Part shown: positions 58,865 through 64,000 of the stretch, in pieces
Numbering within the stretch: the stretch's first letter is position 1
Layout of the letters: the number at the start of each line of letters is the position of its first letter
Assembly (NCBI GenBank): GCA_964030785.1
Contig: OZ034975.1
Span: forward strand, 32,951,769-33,015,768
Direction: 5' to 3'
Length of the DNA stretch: 64,000 nucleotides
From: Siderastrea siderea
Taxonomy: Eukaryota > Cnidaria > Anthozoa > Scleractinia > Rhizangiidae
Translations under genes and position numbers: made by a program
Notes under the pieces: model-generated
Seen by the model: only the letters and a program-made list of their open reading frames with translations
What the model was told of the DNA's origin: nothing
Database searches by the model: none

Positions 58865-58936
58865 GAGGGCCGTACGCGATGGCGTAAGCGGGCCGGAAAA
58901 AGCCGTCCGGCCCCGCAAGCATTGCGTACGGCCCTC
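58865..58936. repeat. GC-rich hairpin upstream of the recombinase relic
   Basis: GAGGGCCGTACGC pairs with GCGTACGGCCCTC around a GGGCCGG/CCGGCCC inner stem. Confidence 0.8.
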
Positions 58937-59171
58937 CGATAGTTGAGCTGAAACAATTTTGTTGCAGTATAATTCCAAACTTTTCCTTCAAAATGAGCGA
59001 TGTAAATGAACATTACGACAACGAATTTTACTAACCTGACGATCTGTCCGATATGGAACTTCTTCAAAAGCCAACTTACTTCAAAAGCGAAGAAGAAAAG
59101 TCAAAACTGAACAGATGTAGAAGTTCACAATTTTATTAGAAGCCAACAACAAGCAAACACTGTGAAAAAAA

Positions 59172-60408
59172 ATGTATGACATGAATGTATTTCAGAGATT
59201 TCTTAATGAACGTTGCGAGAAACGAAAGATAACGGAAATTCCTCCGGCTGAGCTCGACAGTCTATTATGCAATTTCTACATTACAGCGAAGAAGAAGGAC
59301 AACACAGAATACGAACCTGATACAATGTCCGCTTTCTCGCGCAGTATCCAGCGCTACTTGGATGATAACAGTGCAAAGATAAACATCATCAAAGACGAAG
59401 AATTCAAAGTCTCAAGAGAAGTCCTTAAATCCAAGCGTCGAGAACTCAGGAAGCAGGGCAAAGGGAACAAACCAAATGCCACAGTAGCCCTGGCAAACGA
59501 ATATATTGAGCGCATCTTTGATGAGAATCAGTTCGGCATCCATGATCCTGATGTCCTTTCACGTACGATGTGGCTCTTGCTCACTCTCCACTTCGGCCAC
59601 CGAGCCAGACACGAAGCAAGGCAGATGAAATTTGGCGATATCGTTTTGATAAAAGGTGAACCGAGTGGCAAAGAGTACTTGGAATGCTCAACCGAAAGGG
59701 AGAGTAAGACCCGCCAGAGAGATGAAAATGAGCATCGACGATCTTTCCGTCCTAAAGCGTACGAAACAGGCGACCGAAAATGTCCAGTAGCTTGCTATAA
59801 GAAATTTGTTTACAGGCGACCAGAGGAGGCCAAATCACCGGAAAGTCCTTTTTTCCTGGCTGTTCATCACCAACGAAAACCAGAAGATAGGATTTGGTTT
59901 TCAAAAATACCGATGGGGAAAAACAAAATCGGCCAATTCCTTTCAAGCGCTTAGAAAAACCTGCCATTGTCTACGGGCGGGAAATTCACCAACCACTCAG
60001 TGAGAAAAACTTGCATGCATAAACGCTTCTTGATTCCGGTGTTTCGCACAACAATGTGGCGCAACTGAGTGGCCATTATAGCCTCAAAAGTCTCGATAGT
60101 TATGCCGTAGCATCCAATCAACAGCAGCGTCAGCTGTCCAAAATACTCAGCGGGAAAGAAAACTCCAGGCCCAAACCAAAAACAGCGGAGGACAAACCGC
60201 AGAATCAGTCAAGCGGTACCACTCAAGATCAGAGTCCATCCAAACAAATGGCATATTTTCAGGAGCAAGCATCGGTGTGATTTTTAGCATCCAGAATCTT
60301 CCTGAAGCCTCTGGCTAGAAACACGCTGCACAAATTTCAGCTCCAAAGAAGCGTCGCCGTCATGTTATCGAATCTTCAGACGAAGAGGACTGCTGTGTTT
60401 CTTTGTAA
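59172..60408 (+). pseudogene. Decayed Crypton-type tyrosine recombinase
   Basis: Opens with VFQRFLNERCEKRKITEIPP (N-terminal domain of Crypton/KCTD1-ZMYM-QRICH1-type DUF3504 proteins). RTMWLLLTLHFGHRARHEAR contributes the first catalytic Arg region. An in-frame TAG at 59952-59954 interrupts it, after which the same frame continues GGKFTNHSVRKTC (H-x-x-R). A one-base shift near 60024 precedes LSGHYSLKSLDSYA with His and the presumed nucleophilic Tyr, and a later shift precedes KKRRRHVIESSDEED, a basic-acidic tail. Such enzymes cut and join DNA through a phosphotyrosine link. This copy cannot encode the whole enzyme as read. Confidence 0.85.
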
Positions 60409-60739
60409 TTGACGTTCTCGGTAAATTATTACGTTGTTGTAAGATTTCCTTTCGCATATTGTATAAAAATCTGAATGACGTCATTACATTTAGCAAAAGT
60501 TAGAGCTTTTGCTCGAAAATGTTGTCGAAAATATTAAAATATTATGTACTTTGCAGCTTACACTGTTGAAATACACCTTACTGACTTCCTGAATGAATGG
60601 CGTGACGTCATTGGTTATGTGAAAATGCGCGCGAAACTAAACAAACGCTGCCCTTCCCAAGGAAAAAAAAGAAAGACAGAAGATTGAAGGAAAAAACAGG
60701 ACGGCCATATGATAAAATGCTTATTGACTGAGTTAGGTC

Positions 60740-60821
60740 GGGCCGGACGGGAAAATATTTCGCTTTTGGTCATGGCGTACGCGCATGATCTCGCGCAGCC
60801 AAACATTTTCCCGTCCGGCCC
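60740..60821. repeat. GC-rich hairpin downstream of the recombinase relic
   Basis: GGGCCGGACGGGAAAAT pairs exactly with ATTTTCCCGTCCGGCCC. Its design resembles the hairpin at 58865-58936 on the other side of the relic. Confidence 0.85.
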
Positions 60822-60837
60822 TCCCACTCAGCCATTA

Positions 60838-62575
60838 AGTACATAGTATGGCCATGTATCACCATGCATAGCCATGTATGACCATAGCCAGGTATTAAAA
60901 AAATAGCCATTGATAACCATGTAAAGCCATGTATGTTCATGTATGGTCATTATAATAATATACAGTCATGTATAGCCCTGTATGAGCATGTATAACCATG
61001 TATTATGGTGGATGCACATCCATCTATGGCAATGTTAAGCCATGTATGTTCATGTATGATCATGGACAGCCATGTATAGTCACGTATGACCATATGTAGC
61101 ATGCATCATAATGTATACATATATGGCCATGTATAGTCACATGTGACCATGTACATCCATGTATAGCTATGCATGAGTAGGTATAGCCATGTATCACGAT
61201 GTATAGCCATGCACAGCTATTTATGGCCATGTAAAGCCATGTATACCCATGTATGATCATGTACAGCCATGTATGTCCATGTATGGCCATGTATATCCAT
61301 GTGTGAGCGTGTAGAGCTATGTATTGCCATGTATACCCATGTATCACAAGGTAGGGCCATGTATCACCATGTATAGCCATGTATGACCATGTACTCCTAT
61401 GTATAGCCATATGTTTAATAATGAGACAGTATAGCCAAGTATCACGATGTATAGCCATATACAGCCATTTATTACATTTAAAGCCATGTATGTTCGTGTA
61501 TGACTATGTACAGCCATATATACCATGTATGACCACGTAGAGCCATGTATCACCATGTATAGTCATGTATGACATGGACAGCCATGTATCACAACGTATA
61601 GCGATGTACAACCATTTATGGCCATGTAAAGCCATGTATGTTCATGTTTGATCATGTACAGCCATGTATACCCATGTATACCCATGTATTACCATGTAGA
61701 GCCATGTAGTTCCAGGTATGACCATGTGTGGCCATGTATTTCCATGTATATCCATGCGTGGCCATGTATAGCCATGTATGACCATGTGTAGCCATGTATC
61801 ACATTGTATGACCATGTATAACTATGTAAAGCCGCCATGTATGACCATGTATAGCCATGTGTCACAATGTATAGCCTTGTATGCCATGTAAAGCCAGGTA
61901 TGGCTATGTACAGCCGTGTATGACCATATATATAGCCATGTATCACAATGTATAGCCATTATGTCTCACCATGTATAGCCATTTATTTCCATGTACAGCC
62001 ATGTACAGCCATTTGCAGCCATGTATAGCCATGTACCACCATGTATCGCCATGTATAACCATGTATAGCTATGTATGACATATATCACCATGTATAGCCA
62101 TGTGTAGCCATGCATTGCCATGCATCACCATATAACACCATGTATATCATTTATCCCCACGTATCAACACATATCACCATGTTTAGTCATGTTTAGCCAT
62201 ATATTGTCATGTATATCCATGTATTGCCATGTATAATCATGAATCGCCATGTATAACCATGTACCCCTTGTATAGCCATGTATCACCATGTACAGCCATG
62301 TGTCTCCATGTCGTCCATGTACAGGCACGTATTGCCATGTAAAGCCATGTATCAACATGTATAGCCATGTATAGCAGCCATGGATCATTCCGTCTCACCC
62401 TGGTTCACCATGTATTACCATGTATAGCCGTTGTTGGCAACGTATCACTATGTGTAGCCATGGACAGTCATGTATTCCATGTAAAGCCTTGTATTATACA
62501 TGTATAGCCATGCTTAGCCTTGTACAGCCATGTAAAGCCATGGATCACCATGTATCGCCATGTCTCACCGTGTAA
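60838..62575. repeat. Decamer satellite, CCATGTATAG-type units
   Basis: About 1.7 kb of roughly 10-bp units alternating between AGCCATGTAT and GACCATGTAT variants, with occasional indels. Degenerate units also appear at about 58735-58800, upstream of the recombinase relic. Long minus-strand frames (M-A-I-H-G-Y-T-W-L-Y repeats) are products of the 10-bp period. Confidence 0.95.
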
Positions 62576-62599
62576 TGGTGACCCTGAAGACCCTGGCTT

Positions 62600-63875
62600 T
62601 AGCTTAACGAAGACCCTGGCTATAGCGACGAAGAACTAGCATCTAAAATAAACAAAGCAGTGTTATGCATAATTATTCGCCCCTAGCAGATGATGTCTGT
62701 GTCCCTACCGATGATGAAGAGCCTATTGAAGTCACAGTCACAGCAGTAACGCAGAAGCTTAGGCAGATCAGTATCACTAGAGCCAGTGGACCGGATAATC
62801 TTCCAAACTGGGTGTTGAAGGAATATGCTGAAATGCTGCTACTGACAGAACAGGTTCTACTGTGAGGGTGGCTTTACTCGACTTCAGGAAAGCCTTCGAC
62901 CTTATCGACCACAATCTCCTCATTGCAAAGTTTTCAGCTACGGGATTAAGCCTCATGTTGTTAATTGGATAGCAGATTTCCTACGTGGTCGATCCTAAAG
63001 GGTAAAAAGCAACAAGGAGCGTTGTTCAGCCTTTCTCCAAGTTCCTGCCGGGATTCCACAGGGGACCATGATCGGGCCGTGGCTTTTCCTTTTGATGATC
63101 AATGACCTGAGTATAGCCGGTCCCATCTCCAGTAGAATGTGGAAATTTGCTGACGACACCACTCTCTGCGAGGTTGTCCCTAGGGACGGCATCAGCAAAC
63201 TACAGGACATGGTCCAGCAGGTAGCGGGATTGGTCGAGTAACAACATGTTTCAGCTAAATGCCACAAAGTGTAAAGAATTAAGGATAAATTTTTCAAAGC
63301 AAAGGAGTGATGTAGACCTTGTGATAGCAAATGAGCAATTTTTTGAGCTTGTAACCTCAGCAAAAATACTAGGTGTAACAGTAACTGACGATCTCAAATG
63401 GGATGTGCATGTTAACAACATAGTATTAAAAGCTTCCAAGCGTCTTTATTTATTAAGGCTGCTTAAGCGCGCTGATCTAGATGTGAAATCTTTAATCCAG
63501 TTTTATTGCACATGTATAAGGTCCATCTTAGAATACGCTTGCCAGACTTTCCACTGAAGCCTACCTTAGTATTTTTCCGATGATATCGAGAGGATCCAAA
63601 AACGTGCCCTGAGAATCATCTTCCCAGATCTGCACTATAATGAAGCATTAGAGAGCGCACGGCTAACAACCCTTTGTGCGAGGAGAGAGGAAGATAGTCA
63701 ACACAAACTTCGCCACCTTTTACCGGAACCTAATACGTCCTGCTACAATTTTAGAACAGCTAGAAAATACCAGCTTCCTTAGATCAATACCAAAAGGTAT
63801 CTCAAATCGTTCATACCGTTTTGCGCGGCACAGGCAACGTTGTAGACGCCTACTACATTTTATACCATTTTAAAG
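62600..63875 (+). mobile_element. Decayed non-LTR retrotransposon fragment (CR1/L2-like)
   Basis: Reverse transcriptase pieces in shifting frames: SGPDNLPNWVLKEYAEML, an internal deletion, RVALLDFRKAFDLIDHNLL (motif A), GIKPHVVNWIADFLRGRS, GIPQGTMIGPWLFLLMINDL (motif B), FADDTTLCE (motif C), LNATKCKELRINF, ILGVTVTDDLKWDVHVN and a C-terminal FARHRQRC segment ending near 63872. Several frameshifts and stops make it inactive. Confidence 0.85.
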
Positions 63876-64000
63876 CTGTGTACTATAGTGATTTATTAAA
63901 AACTGGACTAGGTATATTGGATTTCTAGGATTTTGATTGGCTCAACGGAGCTAGGCTATCAGCTCATATACCTGCTCCGACCAAATATGGTCAACGAACA
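63876..64000. other. Window end
   Basis: About 125 bp after the LINE fragment. Nothing recognised. Confidence 0.4.

Noticed and set aside
61060..62388. Minus-strand frames with His/Trp/Tyr-rich repeats
   Set aside because: Direct translation of the decamer satellite in shifting frames; not a gene.

Overview
The window looks like nuclear DNA of an anthozoan cnidarian, most likely a stony coral. It is AT-rich and intron-rich, with single-domain exons joined by phase 1 introns, and it carries many kinds of transposon: LINEs, a Crypton-type tyrosine recombinase, terminal-inverted-repeat (TIR) elements and foldbacks. The organism is inferred from gene and repeat style. No search was possible. All exons below were assembled by hand from splice consensus, reading phase and domain logic.

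Region 1 (328-27564, + strand) is one complete receptor tyrosine kinase gene. It has a signal peptide exon, a V-like Ig domain, further Ig domains, three fibronectin type III (FN3) domains, a transmembrane exon, two tiny juxtamembrane exons, a split kinase domain and a short tail with three Y-x-N motifs. All exon phases agree. One Ig exon (11204-11457) is broken by a TGA and a net one-base loss. Omitting it leaves an intact frame of 1142 residues. The introns hold a LINE, nested TIR elements, foldbacks, and two oppositely oriented arrays of the same 7-bp repeat.

Region 2 (27565-35921) has no recognisable gene, only MITE-like and foldback repeats. Region 3 (35922-44279, - strand) is a second Ig-domain gene with a signal peptide exon and three Ig exons. 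The last Ig exon is split by a young 338-bp insertion containing two head-to-head tRNA-like arms and flanked by a 12-bp direct repeat. Region 4 (45897-49149, + strand) is the start of a third gene, clearly paralogous to the first two exons of the kinase gene. Its remaining exons are not found here. Genes 2 and 3 are head to head across about 1.6 kb. The first Ig domain of all three genes has Trp where the B-strand Cys normally sits.

Region 5 (50935-64000) is repeat territory: a possible 7.7-kb element with GAGTTA-rich inverted ends and nested MITEs, a decayed Crypton-like recombinase, a 1.7-kb decamer satellite and a decayed LINE. Together the window reads as a locus where Ig-type receptor genes have duplicated while being heavily invaded by transposons.
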